Part shown: positions 63,042 through 64,000 of the stretch, in pieces
Layout of the letters: each line of letters begins with the position of its first letter
Position numbering within the stretch: the first letter of the stretch is position 1
Source of the DNA: Physcomitrium patens
Lineage: Eukaryota; Streptophyta; Bryopsida; Funariales; Funariaceae
DNA: 64,000 nucleotides
NCBI RefSeq assembly: GCF_000002425.4
Contig: NC_037262.1
Coordinates: forward strand, 11,259,243-11,323,242
Direction of reading: 5' to 3'
Program-made: the position numbers and the translations under genes
Notes under the pieces: model-generated
Database searches by the model: none
The model's input: only the letters and a program-made list of their open reading frames with translations
Told to the model about the DNA's origin: nothing

Positions 63042-64000
63042 AGCGAGTGTGGCACTGCAGCATGAGATCTGAGATGGCGGCGATGGGTGTCATGCACGCA
63101 ACAATCTGCGACCACAGTCGAGGTCTGCACATGGACGATGGAGTGGGTGGCCTGCCTAGACCCGAATCTAGACAAAGCTATGCCTCCGTTTTTGTGTGCG
63201 CGAGTCCAAACAATTCAATGCGATTGTGACGAAGACTTTCTGTGTTTTGTGGTTGTTGCTTTTGGCATGGAGGGTGAACTGAGCATCTTTCATGGTTCTT
63301 CTGTTGTAGCGTGTGCATTGCTGTTGTGTGGTGATTTTCTACACGCTTGTGTGCGGTTTTGGGAGACTTTTTGACAAACATATCAAGGCGTTGTTGAGGT
63401 GGACGTGATAGTGGGATTGAGGGGAAGTTGTAGTTTGCCTTCGTGATGTTTGACATCAATGGGATGAGGAATATATAGATAGATCATAAAATTTATTTTT
63501 TGATAGTTGCATAATTGCAAGAATGATTTTTGAAAAAAAAACAGGTTATTTTATGGAATATTTATGAGAAAAAAATTATGAGAAAATTTTAAGATTTTTC
63601 TTTTCTTTTCTTTTCTTTATAAATCTAGATTGAAATTTTGTAATTATATAGTATCTCCAAAGTTGTCATTGTGTTCAATTAGACAAGAGGAACATCTAAG
63701 TAATTTAACTTTTGGTTAAACTCATGTCTATTTCACTAGAGTCAAAATCTTTGAAATATTTAAAGAAGAATAATTTTCAAATAGTACTTATTAACAAAAG
63801 TTGCTACTAGACTACAAAGAAGGACTTGTATTGCAATTACATTGAATATAAGATGCAACCAATAAAATAGAATTCAAATATGCTTTTGTTTAAATATTGT
63901 AAAATTTTATAAAATTTTATGAATTTCTTCAAATATTATTATTAAAATAAAATAAATTATAATTTTTTGCATTAAAAACATCATTATGTCATCTAACACA
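63042..64000. other. End of island and AT-rich terminus
   Basis: To about 63450 the DNA is balanced, with overlapping 93-99-codon frames on both strands that resemble nothing I know. From 63460 to the end it is AT-rich, with a (TTTTC)n stretch at 63598-63618 and no gene. Confidence 0.45.

Noticed and set aside
62981..63175. Lys-rich ORF ending in a run of K codons, and the Phe-rich plus-strand ORF
   Set aside because: Both are translations of the T-rich tract at 62939-63041.

Overview
The window is nuclear DNA of a land plant. Two genes are firmly readable: the C-terminal part of a SPIKE1-type DOCK exchange factor (about 57-6851, + strand, 15 exons) and a complete two-exon AP2/ERF transcription factor (50854-52495, + strand). 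Short GT-AG introns, an AT-rich genome with chromovirus-type Ty3/gypsy elements, and an ERF domain unlike the common angiosperm subgroups point to a plant, and I lean towards a bryophyte such as a moss. That lineage guess is inference only.

Layout: 1-6851 is SPK1, whose 5' part lies outside the window. 6852-9088 is its 3' flank, passing into AT-rich DNA. 9089-9637 is a solo LTR. 9975-33524 is one block of nested Ty3/gypsy retrotransposons. The outer minus-strand element (flanked by AAATT) was split by a second minus-strand element (10599-22690, flanked by CAAAG). That element carries a third one (16936-22676) inside the end of its right LTR. The outer element was also split within its RNase H region by an unrelated plus-strand chromovirus (24673-30378) with a chromodomain and an initiator-Met-type primer binding site. 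All four are dead. Stops and catalytic-residue losses fall mostly at C-to-T or G-to-A positions, as expected of long-methylated DNA.

33525-36800 is very AT-rich DNA without recognisable genes. 36800-49600 alternates AT-rich spacer with islands of more balanced composition (36.85-37.8, 38.55-38.9, 45.45-46.65 and 47.65-48.4 kb). The islands hold only unrecognised small ORFs, many microsatellites, and a 29-bp-arm hairpin at 42896-42961. 49650-55400 is the balanced-composition domain around the ERF gene. 57500-60850 is again AT-rich, with a perfect 32-bp palindrome at 57769. 61000-63450 is a further gene-like island with an unrecognised 88-codon minus-strand ORF.

The two recognised genes are not functionally linked by position. 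SPK1 is a cytoskeleton and ROP GTPase regulator; the ERF gene encodes a probable repressor with an EAR-like motif. No prokaryote-type systems, tRNA, rRNA or CRISPR arrays were seen.
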